The translations under genes were made by a program, and so were the position numbers. A stretch of 64,000 bases of DNA from Candidatus Peregrinibacteria bacterium (GTDB lineage: Bacteria; Patescibacteriota; Gracilibacteria; UBA1369; UM-FILTER-53-11): positions 25,805 to 89,804 of the forward strand of contig JACPMA010000008.1 in assembly GCA_016186205.1 (NCBI GenBank), written 5' to 3'. Of this stretch, positions 50,511 to 58,761 are shown one piece after another. Position 1 is the stretch's first letter. Every line of letters starts with the position of its first letter. Below the pieces are notes generated by a model. That model saw nothing but the letters and a program-made list of their open reading frames with translations. It was not told the DNA's origin and made no database searches.

Positions 50511-50636
50511 TCGCCGAAGCTTGGGTCTCGTGGGTTCCCAAGCTGAGGCGATCAAAGGGAAGGGGGGCGAGTATCCGACAGTAAGCAAAGCGCACGCGTC
50601 GGATCGAGCTAACGGGGGAAACCGTAGGTTTCCCCC
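50511..50636. repeat. dispersed hairpin element, copy B
   Basis: It fills the rny-iscS gap. Hairpin 1: TCGCC..AGCTTGGG-TCTCGTGGGTT-CCCAAGCT..GGCGA (50511-50551). Then comes the G-rich AAAGGGAAGGGGGG shared with copy C. Hairpin 2: ATCCGAC/GTCGGAT (50573-50604). Hairpin 3: GGGGGAAACC-GTA-GGTTTCCCCC (50614-50636), matching the terminal hairpin of copy C. It covers the last codons of iscS (ETYGFPR) and the stop. Confidence 0.88.
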
Positions 50637-51820
50637 GAAGAAAATGGGGAAATTTCGCGTAGTTCTTGAATTATTTTAGGGAGATGCTTGAGGACAAAAT
50701 CGACTTCTTCCTCGGTATTGCCGTGCCCTAATGAAAATCGCGTAGATGAATGCGTCCATTCGCTATTTGAATTTATGGCGCGAATAACATGCGAAGGCTC
50801 AAGATAACCCGACGTACAAGCAGATCCCGAGGACGCAGCGATATTAAGCATATCGAGCCGAAGCAAAATCGCCTCGCCTTCAAGTCCGCGGAAAGAAACA
50901 TTTATATTATTCGGAAGACGATTTTTGCTGTCGCCGTTCAGGCGCGACTCTGGAATTTTTTTCAGAATTCCGTTTATGAGTTTGTCGCGCAGTTTGAGCA
51001 GGCGTTTGGTTTCAATTTTTCGATCCGACTGCACAAGCGAAAGCGCTTTTGCAAAACCGACGATTGCCGGAACATTTTCTGTGCCGGACCGCTTTCGGTA
51101 TTCCTGCCCGCCGCCAAAAAGAAGAGGCGTCAGCTCCACGCCTTCTCGAATAAAAAGCGCTCCGACTCCTTTTGGGCCGTAAATTTTTCCGCCGTTAAGA
51201 GTCATAGCATCAACGCCTAAATTTTTCACTGAAATATCAAGGTACGGCGCGGCTTGGCAGGCGTCTGTGTGAAATAAGGGTGAAGGGTTTAGGATTGAGG
51301 GTTGAGGGTGCGTTTTGCTGTAGTATTCGATGACTCTGCTGATTTCTTGGATCGGTTGGATCGTGCCAATTTCATTATTCGCATACATAATTGTCACAAA
51401 AATCGTGTCCGGCCGAAGAGCTTTTTGCACATCTTCCGCATCAACAATGCCGTTTTTGCCAACATCAAGATAAGTCACTTCAAAACCTTGCGACTCCAAA
51501 TGTTCAAGCGGTTTTAAAACAGAATCATGCTCAATTTTCGTCGTGATAATATGCTTACCGAATTTTTTATAAGCTGCAGCAGCGCCTAAAATAAAAAAAT
51601 TATTGCTCTCTGTCCCGCAACTCGTAAAAATCACTTCGCGCGGCACGCACTCCAAAATTTTGGCAGTTCTTTCGCGGGCATCATCAATTGCCTGACGGGC
51701 TTTTTGCGCAAAACGATAAATGCTCGACGGATTTCCGTACCACTGCGTGAAATACGGTTTCATCGCCTCAAAAACCCGCGGATCAAGCGGTGTGGTGGCC
51801 GCATGGTCAAAATAAATCAT
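50609..51820 (-). CDS. cysteine desulfurase (NifS/IscS type)
   Basis: A PLP enzyme that takes sulfur from cysteine for Fe-S clusters or tRNA thiolation. Motifs: IYFDHAATTPLDPRV, FTSCGTESNNF, the Schiff-base Lys in NGGKIYGPKGVGAL (about 205), KRSGTENVPAIVGFA and the catalytic Cys in ASSGSACTSGYLEPSHV (about 327). Inside, KTHPQPSILNPSPLFHTDAC carries an extra low-complexity stretch just before the HVDA-like motif. The last residues ETYGFPR come from repeat copy B. TACAAT ends 9 nt before the ATG, with TTCACA 17 nt further. No iscU is adjacent. Confidence 0.95.
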   Translation of the reverse strand: MIYFDHAATTPLDPRVFEAMKPYFTQWYGNPSSIYRFAQKARQAIDDARERTAKILECVPREVIFTSCGTESNNFFILGAAAAYKKFGKHIITTKIEHDSVLKPLEHLESQGFEVTYLDVGKNGIVDAEDVQKALRPDTIFVTIMYANNEIGTIQPIQEISRVIEYYSKTHPQPSILNPSPLFHTDACQAAPYLDISVKNLGVDAMTLNGGKIYGPKGVGALFIREGVELTPLLFGGGQEYRKRSGTENVPAIVGFAKALSLVQSDRKIETKRLLKLRDKLINGILKKIPESRLNGDSKNRLPNNINVSFRGLEGEAILLRLDMLNIAASSGSACTSGYLEPSHVIRAINSNSEWTHSSTRFSLGHGNTEEEVDFVLKHLPKIIQELREISPFSSGETYGFPR

Positions 51821-51829
51821 TACGGCTCT

Positions 51830-51858
51830 ATTGTAGCTCTCCTACGTACCGATGTGAA
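51830..51858 (-). promoter_or_regulatory. cysteine desulfurase promoter
   Basis: TTCACA, a 17-nt spacer and TACAAT (51835-51830), with 9 nt to the ATG. It overlaps the 3' end of the upstream CcdA-like gene. Confidence 0.5.
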
Positions 51859-52582
51859 TTGCGCCTTTTGCGTAAAGGATCAGTAGAATCCCGAGTCCGA
51901 TCATCAAAAGCCCCATTGCGAGCCTCATCCATTTTCGATATTGCTGCTTCCACCGGCTGATTACTTTAATACTCATGCCGGCGTAAACGGCGCCGACAAT
52001 AATGATAAGCGGCAGAACAAAAATAAAATTATAGAGGAGAAGATAGACAATGGCGCGTGTAAAATTTATAACATCGAAATTGGCGGCCTGGAGCGTGGCG
52101 GCGATGTAGGTCGTAATGGCAAGATACGGACCGCCGGTACATGGAAGTTCAATTGCAGAAACAAAAAATCCCAGGATGATTACTCCCGGAATTGTCGCGT
52201 GACGGGCGATCTTTTTAATACGAGCAATGTACTTTGGCCCTATGCCAAGAGAAAATCCTTGTCCGTACGCAAAAAAATCTTTCAGTTCTATAAACCCCAA
52301 CACGACGATTAAAAGCCCTACGGCAATTCCTACTTCCTCAATAATATCCCATCGGCTGACGAACCAAATGAGGCCGAGGCCGGCGATGAAATATGTCACA
52401 TACACCGCGGCAATGTATATAAAACCGACGAGCAGCATCCGTTTTCGATTACGCGAAAGGGCGAGAAGCGTTGATATGAGAAAAATCAGCACCCCGATGG
52501 CACAAGGATTTATGGAATCCACGAGGCCTGTGACTACAATAATCGGAATGGTAATTTGATCAAGCATATCAGCAAAATTCAC
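51842..52582 (-). CDS. CcdA/DsbD-like transmembrane thiol-disulfide transporter
   Basis: This 246-aa membrane protein with about six TM helices has the two hallmark Cys motifs of the CcdA/DsbD-beta family: DSINPCAIGVLIFL (TM1) and AIELPCTGGPYLAI (TM4). These Cys carry reducing power from cytoplasmic thioredoxin across the membrane. TrxB in the window could be the electron source. It overlaps the upstream four-TM protein gene by 14 nt, so they are probably partners. Confidence 0.9.
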   Translation of the reverse strand: MNFADMLDQITIPIIVVTGLVDSINPCAIGVLIFLISTLLALSRNRKRMLLVGFIYIAAVYVTYFIAGLGLIWFVSRWDIIEEVGIAVGLLIVVLGFIELKDFFAYGQGFSLGIGPKYIARIKKIARHATIPGVIILGFFVSAIELPCTGGPYLAITTYIAATLQAANFDVINFTRAIVYLLLYNFIFVLPLIIIVGAVYAGMSIKVISRWKQQYRKWMRLAMGLLMIGLGILLILYAKGAIHIGT

Positions 52583-52994
52583 ATACCTTTCGTTCTTTAA
52601 CGTCTTTCTGAATGAAATACGAAACGATCATCCACAATAAAAAAACGGCGATCAAAATTCCATCCAGCCACCACTGGCGATGCCATTCCGCAATAAAATC
52701 AAAGACGCCGGCAGCCGCCAAAAATCCGGCGAGCCATTGAAATATTTTTATAATTTTCCCTGTCCGCAGGAAAAAATGATCAAACCAATGACGCGCGATT
52801 CCAACGGCTCCGAATGATTCAACCAAAAGAAGAATAGCGAGTATGGAAAATATAAAACGGCTTGGCGCTGCGAAGCCGGGCGCTTTGTATACGGTGAGAT
52901 AAAATAAAAATACCGCTGACGCAAACGCAATGCCGCTGATCAACAAAAGCAGGAAAATAAGTTTTTGTTTAGCGCTTTTTATACCTATTGCCAT
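52569..52994 (-). CDS. four-TM membrane protein with C-terminal CxxC
   Basis: This 141-aa protein has about four TM helices (about 12-32, 45-65, 85-103, 110-130) and a short cytoplasmic-style basic tail that ends exactly in V-C-E-F-C. The terminal CxxC together with the 14-nt overlap with a CcdA-like gene suggests a redox partner or an assembly factor, which is inference. The family is unknown. TAGAAT lies 6 nt before the ATG (leaderless pattern). Confidence 0.75.
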   Translation of the reverse strand: MAIGIKSAKQKLIFLLLLISGIAFASAVFLFYLTVYKAPGFAAPSRFIFSILAILLLVESFGAVGIARHWFDHFFLRTGKIIKIFQWLAGFLAAAGVFDFIAEWHRQWWLDGILIAVFLLWMIVSYFIQKDVKERKVCEFC

Positions 52995-53000
52995 CTTTAT

Positions 53001-53006
53001 ATTCTA
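53001..53006 (-). promoter_or_regulatory. -10 element of the CxxC/CcdA operon (leaderless)
   Basis: TAGAAT on the minus strand, 6 nt before the ATG of the four-TM protein. Confidence 0.45.
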
Positions 53007-53068
53007 CCATATTTTTGTGTTTTTGAAAACTGTGGTAGACTTTTCTTCAGTTTCTTTTCCGCATTCTT

Positions 53069-54304
53069 ATGCAAACTGTAGCAGTTCTTGGGCTTGGATA
53101 TGTCGGGTTTCCGCTGGCGGAACTCCTTGTAAAAAGCAAAAAATATAAAGTGGTCGGGCTCGATATTTCGCCGGCCGCTGTTCTGCGGGCTCGCCGTTTG
53201 CTCAAAAACAAAAATTTTACAGCGAGCGGTGATTTTACGGCGCTTAAACGCGCGGATATTTCTGTGGTGTGCGTCCCGACGCCTACGCTGCGAAATTTTC
53301 AGCCGGATTACGGGCCGGTTAAAAATGCCTGTCTTTCCATAGTGAAAAATCTAAAATCAGGCCAGCTCGTGATTATTGAATCAACGGTCAATCCGGGCAC
53401 ATGCGAAGAGGTTGTTATGCCGATTTTGGAACGCTATGGCGCTATTGCCGGCAAAGATTTTCTCCTCGCCCACTGCCCGGAACGCATTGATCCTGGAAAT
53501 AAAAAATGGACGCTTGTAAATATTCCTCGCAATGTCGGCGGGCTTGATCCGGAAAGCACAAAACGCGCTAAAGAATTTTACCGTTCATTCCTGAAAAGCG
53601 AAATTAAAGTGATGGGCTCGCTGAAAGGAGCTGAAGCTACGAAAATCATTGAGAACACTTTCCGCGATATTAACATCGCCTATGTAAATGAACTAGCAAT
53701 GTCTTTTGATGCCATGTGCATTGATCTTTTGGAAGTAATTGAGGGTGCGAAAACAAAACCGTTTGCATTTATGCCGCATTATCCGGGAACCGGCGTTGGC
53801 GGACACTGCATAAGCGTGGATCCTTATTATCTCATTGATCGCGCGCTCAAAAGCGGGTTTGAGCATCGTTTTTTGGAGATGGCGCGTGCGGTCAATAATG
53901 GAATGCCTGCTTATACGGTCAGCTTGCTGGAAAAAGAATTGGAGAAGCTAGGTCTTAAATTGCGGCATGTTACCATGGGTCTCTTAGGCCTTGCGTATAA
54001 ACCGAATGTCGCTGATATGCGCGAGTCGCCTGCGCTGAAAATCCTTAAAATTTTGAAGGGAAAACGGGCTAAGGTTTTTACATTTGACCCGTTTATTCCA
54101 AAGCTTTCCACTGTAAAAAATCTAGGCGTACTTTTGAAAAAATGCGAAGTGATTGTGCTTGCTACGGCTCATCGCGAATTTATAAATCTTTCGCCGCAGA
54201 CTTTGAAAAAAGCCGGCGTAAAACTCGTAATTGACGGCCGCAACTGCCTTCCAAAAGAAAAAATTCTGGCCGCGGGAATCGCTTATAAAGGAATCGGGCA
54301 CTAG
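53069..54304 (+). CDS. UDP-sugar 6-dehydrogenase (UDP-GlcNAc/ManNAc/Glc type)
   Basis: A NAD-dependent four-electron dehydrogenase making a UDP-uronic acid for surface polysaccharide. Motifs: VAVLGLGYVGFPLAELLV (NAD), VVCVPTPTL, ESTVNPGTCEEVV, HCPERIDPGNKKW, KIIENTFRDINIAYVNELA (part) with the catalytic Lys/Asn region, and the catalytic Cys in PGTGVGGHCISVDPYYL (about 250). HCPERI and IENTFRD favour the WecC/WbpA group over UDP-glucose dehydrogenase, but the substrate is uncertain. 411 aa, complete. A flippase-like membrane protein follows 16 nt later. Confidence 0.92.
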   Translation: MQTVAVLGLGYVGFPLAELLVKSKKYKVVGLDISPAAVLRARRLLKNKNFTASGDFTALKRADISVVCVPTPTLRNFQPDYGPVKNACLSIVKNLKSGQLVIIESTVNPGTCEEVVMPILERYGAIAGKDFLLAHCPERIDPGNKKWTLVNIPRNVGGLDPESTKRAKEFYRSFLKSEIKVMGSLKGAEATKIIENTFRDINIAYVNELAMSFDAMCIDLLEVIEGAKTKPFAFMPHYPGTGVGGHCISVDPYYLIDRALKSGFEHRFLEMARAVNNGMPAYTVSLLEKELEKLGLKLRHVTMGLLGLAYKPNVADMRESPALKILKILKGKRAKVFTFDPFIPKLSTVKNLGVLLKKCEVIVLATAHREFINLSPQTLKKAGVKLVIDGRNCLPKEKILAAGIAYKGIGH

Positions 54305-54320
54305 GAGCTGTTTACATATC

Positions 54321-55280
54321 ATGATGACGTCAGCAAAAAAATTACTTTGGAATATTCTTTCAGTATTGCTCGTCGTTGCGGTTTTTTATTTTCTCGGCCG
54401 AGAGTTATTGAAAAATTGGGAACAGATTAAATCATATGAATTCCGTTTTAGCGGCCCGCTTTTATTCGCCGCATCAGCGGTTTACGCAATCACGCTCACG
54501 GTGTTTGCCATCGGCTGGCGCATCATTCTCCAGCATCTGCACTATCGGATCTCACTGAAAGAAATTTGGCTGTATTTTTGCATCACGCAGCCGGCAAAAT
54601 ATATCCCCGGGAAAATCTGGATGCCTGTAACGCGCATGAAATTCTGCAAACCGTGCGGCGTGCCGAATTCCATCACTCTTCTTTCGACAGGCATCGAAGG
54701 TGTTATGGAAATTTTTGCCGGTTCATATGTTGCTGTCACAGCGCTGTTGCAGGCGGAATTTTTGAGCTCGTTTGCGATTTGGGGGACCATTGCCGTCGGC
54801 GGAGGAGGTCTTATTCTTCTTTATCCGCCGATTTTCTACTTTTTCATCAATTTATATTTGCGCATAGTAAAACAGCCGCTCATTCCTAAAAATATGCAGA
54901 CTTCTTTTTGGCAGCTGGTTTTGCTCCAAATAATTTATATCATCGGCATGCTCGGTCTGGGCGTGTCGCAATTTTTATTTCTTCAATCATTCGCAGCCGT
55001 TCCTGCGCAGTATGCTGCGCTTCTCATAAGTATCGGCACATTTTCAATAGTGGCGAGCATTCTTGCTTTTTTTGCTCCTGCCGGCCTGGGTGTGCGCGAA
55101 GGAATTTGGTATGTTGCACTCAAAAATATAAGCATGCCGTCTGTGGCGCTTATATACGCTTTTGTCAGCCGTTTATGGATGATTATTGTGGAAGCGCTTC
55201 TGGCTTTTATCGCTTTGCCGCTCTTTTTGGTAAGGCAGCGGAAAGCTCGCATGACCAACGCTCTCCGCCCCCCTTTATAA
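54321..55280 (+). CDS. lysylphosphatidylglycerol synthase TM-region-like membrane protein (UPF0104)
   Basis: This 319-aa protein with about eight TM helices resembles the UPF0104/LPG synthase TM family, which includes flippase-like proteins: TQPAKYIPGKIWMPVTRMKF, FFAPAGLGVREGIWYVAL and a C-terminal helix ending in a basic tail. The track ORF begins inside the dehydrogenase; ATG 54321 (MMTSAKKLLWNILS) is chosen, with AGGAG upstream. The association with a UDP-sugar dehydrogenase suggests a role in surface glycolipid or polysaccharide export, by inference. It overlaps the convergent DoxX-like gene by 74 nt. Confidence 0.83.
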   Translation: MMTSAKKLLWNILSVLLVVAVFYFLGRELLKNWEQIKSYEFRFSGPLLFAASAVYAITLTVFAIGWRIILQHLHYRISLKEIWLYFCITQPAKYIPGKIWMPVTRMKFCKPCGVPNSITLLSTGIEGVMEIFAGSYVAVTALLQAEFLSSFAIWGTIAVGGGGLILLYPPIFYFFINLYLRIVKQPLIPKNMQTSFWQLVLLQIIYIIGMLGLGVSQFLFLQSFAAVPAQYAALLISIGTFSIVASILAFFAPAGLGVREGIWYVALKNISMPSVALIYAFVSRLWMIIVEALLAFIALPLFLVRQRKARMTNALRPPL

Positions 55281-56250
55281 TCATGGCAAATGCAACGGCG
55301 AAAAGCGGAAGATGGCCGAGGAGCTCATAAATGCCGAATAGGCCGAGTGTAAGCGTAAAACATATGATGAGCACTGCGCCGGAAAGCCGTGGGAGCAGTC
55401 CCAGAAAAATAAGAAATCCCAAAAGCAGTTCGATTATTCCTGCTGCCAAAACAAAAAGTTCGTTAGAAAAATTTACGAAGCCGAGAGCTGGCATAAAGTT
55501 CACATTATGCGTACGCAAAAATTCAAGCGCATAACCCGGTTCGTATAACTTGAATCGAGCAGCGACGAACATAATTGCAATGCCGGCAAACATACGAAGG
55601 AGCGACATAGCATACGGTTTTGCTTCTTTGAGATGGGAAAAATTTTCGAGATTCGGAAAAATTTTCATGCTGCGGACTTTTGGCAGAGAAGGATCGCCAA
55701 CAATAAAAATAAAGGCAAAAATGCCGACGAAAAACAAATAACTTAAAACATCGAACCACGGAAAAACTCCGAGCGCCACGATATAAAGCGTAAGGCCGAG
55801 AAGGCTCATGAAACGCGGAAAAATGCCGACAATAAAAGCAAGACCGACAAGAAGTTGAACGGCAAGAAGCACCCGTTCAACCGGCAATGGAAGTACAGCT
55901 GTTTGAAGATCCGGCGCAAATAGAAAGCGCGAAAAACTCGCGGAAAAAAGCAGCAACCCTGTGAGAGTGCGCAATACTGACGGAACCCACGCAGCCCATT
56001 TTCCAAAAAAAGACCGCATGCTGCGAGCCCACCGATGCGGCCGAACCGCAAAATGAATTAGAAGCGCTGCGAGGAGCGCAAAAATGCCGAGTAGCGCTGC
56101 CGATGCATTAACAGAACTCCACTGCGAAAAAAGAAGCGGTTTTCCCAGCGGAACCGTTGCACTATTGATAAACCACTTTTCGTGGGCAAAAACCGTAGGC
56201 GCTGCGAATAGAGAAAAAATAAACGCGGGGAAAAAATATTTTCGTAACAT
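55207..56250 (-). CDS. DoxX-like multi-pass membrane protein with signal peptide
   Basis: This 347-aa protein has a signal peptide (MLRKYFFPAFIFSLFAAPTVFA), a short exposed part with HEKWF, then about eight TM helices arranged as two DoxX-like four-helix units (about 45-190 and 215-335; LRTLTGLLLFSASFSRFLFA and LLRMFAGIAIMFVAARF start each). DoxX-type proteins have been tied to thiol or quinone redox, but the role here is unknown. The unusually long convergent overlap (74 nt) with the flippase-like gene falls over its C-terminus, so the last residues are less certain. Confidence 0.75.
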   Translation of the reverse strand: MLRKYFFPAFIFSLFAAPTVFAHEKWFINSATVPLGKPLLFSQWSSVNASAALLGIFALLAALLIHFAVRPHRWARSMRSFFGKWAAWVPSVLRTLTGLLLFSASFSRFLFAPDLQTAVLPLPVERVLLAVQLLVGLAFIVGIFPRFMSLLGLTLYIVALGVFPWFDVLSYLFFVGIFAFIFIVGDPSLPKVRSMKIFPNLENFSHLKEAKPYAMSLLRMFAGIAIMFVAARFKLYEPGYALEFLRTHNVNFMPALGFVNFSNELFVLAAGIIELLLGFLIFLGLLPRLSGAVLIICFTLTLGLFGIYELLGHLPLFAVAFAMIIKGGGERWSCELSAALPKRAAKR

Positions 56251-56295
56251 AAAATAATATAAATTAGGAAATTTATATTCATTGTAGCATTTATT

Positions 56296-57375
56296 TCATA
56301 AAACCTGCCTCGCTGGTTGCCAAGAATCAAAATGCCGCTCAACAGCAACGCGGAATGTTTTCGGCTCATGAAATGCGCCGTGCGGAAGCTGTCTTTCTTC
56401 GGTGCGCTCAACAAGCATCAAAAGCGGCCTTCTGTGATCAAAAACCATTCTCAATAAATCGCGGCGGAGCACGTGTTTTTTGTCTTCGCTGAATTTTTCT
56501 CGGCCAACGCGCCGCGCAATTTCATGAACTACAAGAAAAGGATGCACCGATTGATCGGGATACTTTAAACTACGCCAATCTCTTTCCTTAAAAGTTTCTA
56601 CGAAATAATCTGTGTCGGCCGGTTCGGACGCTTGTCTATCAAAAAGCGGAGCAAAAAAAGCGAGCACTCTTTCCGGCTGGCCAACGATACAGTCCACATC
56701 AGTTCTATCGTTTTGCATCATTTGCCCGAATTGTGCTTCGGCGCGGGCCGTATCTTGCCGAAAACCTTCTGCTCTATTGAGCCATTCAAGCATTCGCGCG
56801 CCGGCTTGCAATTTTGTTCGCGTTTCCGCTTTACTTTCCGAGCCATCCATTTGAGCAAGTTCTTCACTTAAAGAAGCCGCCCCTCCTAATCTCTCTCGCG
56901 TTCTTTCAACTTCTTTTGCTAACGTTAATAAACGTACTTTACCGTGTGTATTCGGCCATCGCTCTGCATGCCTATCCAGAGTTGCGCCCAAAAGAAGATT
57001 GTCAAAAATCATACGCCGTGCAGCTTCAGAAATTCTTTTTTCTTTAGGAACTCCAAAAATGTTTGCTGCTGAAAAAACTTGAAAGGCAAAATTTATCAGC
57101 TCGCGCACATTTTTTTCAACAATTTGACCCTCCGTATCTGCTGGATTTTTTTCGAGCGCCGGCAAAATCGCACGATAAAGAAGATCACGCGCCTGCTGTG
57201 TAATAGAAACACCAAAATCAAAATCTGCGAGAATTTTCCTCAAAATATCTGCCGCGTGCGCAGACTGCGTTTCTTCCTCTGGCTGTGGAACAAGCCGAAG
57301 TTCAGGACGCACCGGCGTATCGCTAACTGCCCCAACCGATTCCGCTGCCTCTACTCTTGCATCAAGATCATCCAT
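56296..57375 (-). CDS. orphan helical protein of unknown function
   Basis: This 359-aa soluble, mainly helical protein is not recognised. The N-terminus is acidic (MDDLDARVEAAESVGAVSDTP). The middle has repeated Arg/Glu helices (EVERTRERLGGAASLSEELA). The C-terminus has conserved-looking HPFLVVHEIARRVGREKF and FDHRRPLLMLVERTEE. No signal, TM or metal motif. It has a TTGACA-16-TAAAAT promoter with a 28-nt leader. Neighbours are the DoxX-like gene and the EF-Tu-like gene on the other strand. Confidence 0.65.
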   Translation of the reverse strand: MDDLDARVEAAESVGAVSDTPVRPELRLVPQPEEETQSAHAADILRKILADFDFGVSITQQARDLLYRAILPALEKNPADTEGQIVEKNVRELINFAFQVFSAANIFGVPKEKRISEAARRMIFDNLLLGATLDRHAERWPNTHGKVRLLTLAKEVERTRERLGGAASLSEELAQMDGSESKAETRTKLQAGARMLEWLNRAEGFRQDTARAEAQFGQMMQNDRTDVDCIVGQPERVLAFFAPLFDRQASEPADTDYFVETFKERDWRSLKYPDQSVHPFLVVHEIARRVGREKFSEDKKHVLRRDLLRMVFDHRRPLLMLVERTEERQLPHGAFHEPKTFRVAVERHFDSWQPARQVL

Positions 57376-57403
57376 ACAATAACATTTACATATATCAAGA
57401 GCT

Positions 57404-57431
57404 ATTTTACAAGTGCTTTAGTGGCTGTCAA
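57404..57431 (-). promoter_or_regulatory. promoter of the 359-aa orphan
   Basis: TTGACA (57431-57426), a 16-nt spacer and TAAAAT (57409-57404), 28 nt before the ATG. Confidence 0.65.
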
Positions 57432-57535
57432 GTTATTAAGCTACCAAAGACCTAAAAATGTTTTCTGCAAGCCAAAAAGGAGTATATTAAAAGAGAGTTT
57501 TTCAGAGATTCCGATATTCATTAACCCCTTCTAAA

Positions 57536-57826
57536 ATGCCTGCTAAAACGGCAAAAAAACGTGCGCCTAAAAAGGCTAAGGCGCCAAAGCCGATCGGCAA
57601 AGTCACCCACTATTACGACAAAATCAATGTGGGAATAGTAAAGCTGGCTGGGGTGATTAAACTCGGCGAAGTTTTACGCTTTCACGGAAAGCACGGAGAA
57701 TTCGTCCAAGCTGTAACTTCACTCCAGTTTGATCACAAATCAATCACCAAGGGCGCTAAGGGAAAAGACGTCGGCATGAAGGTTGATCAGCCGGTCTGCG
57801 AAGGTGATTTGGTTTTTCGGGTATAA
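57536..57826 (+). CDS. EF-Tu domain-2-like protein
   Basis: This 96-aa protein has a basic Ala/Lys/Pro N-terminus (about 1-20, MPAKTAKKRAPKKAKAPKPI) and then one beta-barrel domain like EF-Tu domain 2: IGKVTHYYDKINVGIVKLAG, IKLGEVLRFHG, TSLQFDHKSITKGAKGKDVG and VCEGDLVFRV. Stand-alone versions are known as translation elongation factor-like proteins, with no proven role. The basic tail may bind RNA. The TAA stop lies inside the TATAAT of the lipA promoter. Confidence 0.82.
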   Translation: MPAKTAKKRAPKKAKAPKPIGKVTHYYDKINVGIVKLAGVIKLGEVLRFHGKHGEFVQAVTSLQFDHKSITKGAKGKDVGMKVDQPVCEGDLVFRV

Positions 57827-57827
57827 T
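57822..57827 (+). promoter_or_regulatory. lipA -10 element overlapping the upstream stop codon
   Basis: TATAAT contains the TAA stop of the EF-Tu-like gene and ends 7 nt before the lipA ATG, consistent with a leaderless lipA-pdhAB transcript. Confidence 0.6.
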
Positions 57828-57834
57828 AGAGCCC

Positions 57835-58761
57835 ATGTCATGCTCATCATGTCCCGCAATGATTCAGCTTGTGCCGAACCGTTTGTCAAAGCCGGATTGG
57901 TTTAAGCGAAAAGCATCTCCGGCAAATGAAAAATATTTAAAAATCCGCGAAACGGCGCGGACACTAAAATTGGCGACTGTTTGCGAAGAAGCCATGTGTC
58001 CGAATATCGGCGAATGTTGGGGCGGCGGAACAGCGACATTTATGCTTATGGGCGACACGTGCACACGCGCTTGCCGATTTTGCCATGTGAATCATGGAAA
58101 ACCGCAACCGCTCGATCCGGATGAACCGCAAAATCTTGCGACTGCCATCGGCCGGCTTGGAATTGATTATGCGGTTATTACATGTGTTGACCGCGATGAT
58201 GTGCCGGACGGCGGAGCAGCGCATTTTGCGCAGTGTATTCGTTATTTACGCGCCAATTCGCCAAAAATTATTGTTGAAGTTTTGGTGTCTGATTTTCAAG
58301 GCAATACCGAATCAACCCAAAAAGTCATGGATGCAAAACCGCATGTTTACGGACATAATATTGAAACCGTAGAACGTTTACAGTCATACGCGCGCGACCA
58401 TCGGGCGGGCTATAAACAATCACTAGGCGTTTTGGAATATGTGAAAAAAACCGACCCATCGATGTACACAAAATCATCCATTATGATCGGCTTGGGGGAA
58501 AAACCGGAAGAAGTGGCGCAAGCAATGCGCGATTTGCACAGCGTTGGGGTTGATTTTTTAACAGTCGGACAATATCTTCGGGCAACGTCGTGGAATTTGA
58601 AAGTGACAGAATATGTACCGCTGGAACAATTTAAAAAATATGAAACCGACGGGCTGGCGCTCGGATTTAAATATGTTGCCTCCGGACCGTACGTGCGTTC
58701 ATCCTATAAAGCCGGCGAATTATTCATAAAAAATGTGATCCAATCCAATGCCACTCATTGA
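57835..58761 (+). CDS. lipA: lipoyl synthase
   Basis: LipA inserts two sulfurs into the octanoyl group on E2 lipoyl domains. The auxiliary Fe-S motif CEEAMCPNIGEC (about 48-59), the radical-SAM motif CTRACRFC (about 80-87) and the C-terminal RSSYKAGE with its conserved serine are all present. An extra CSSC at the N-terminus (MSCSSCPAM) is not typical; a start at ATG 57859 (MIQLVPNRL) is possible, but the -10 element supports 57835. It is followed by pdhA with a 14-nt overlap: the lipoylation enzyme sits with its substrate complex. Confidence 0.96.
   Translation: MSCSSCPAMIQLVPNRLSKPDWFKRKASPANEKYLKIRETARTLKLATVCEEAMCPNIGECWGGGTATFMLMGDTCTRACRFCHVNHGKPQPLDPDEPQNLATAIGRLGIDYAVITCVDRDDVPDGGAAHFAQCIRYLRANSPKIIVEVLVSDFQGNTESTQKVMDAKPHVYGHNIETVERLQSYARDHRAGYKQSLGVLEYVKKTDPSMYTKSSIMIGLGEKPEEVAQAMRDLHSVGVDFLTVGQYLRATSWNLKVTEYVPLEQFKKYETDGLALGFKYVASGPYVRSSYKAGELFIKNVIQSNATH

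Noticed and set aside
50469-50588. 40-residue N-terminal extension of RNase Y
   Set aside because: It is translated from repeat copy B and precedes the normal MSYTLFLLSIAGF membrane start, which has its own -10 element.
54231-54320. Upstream start of the flippase-like protein inside the dehydrogenase gene
   Set aside because: The 30 extra residues are out-of-frame dehydrogenase sequence and polar; the membrane domain starts at ATG 54321.
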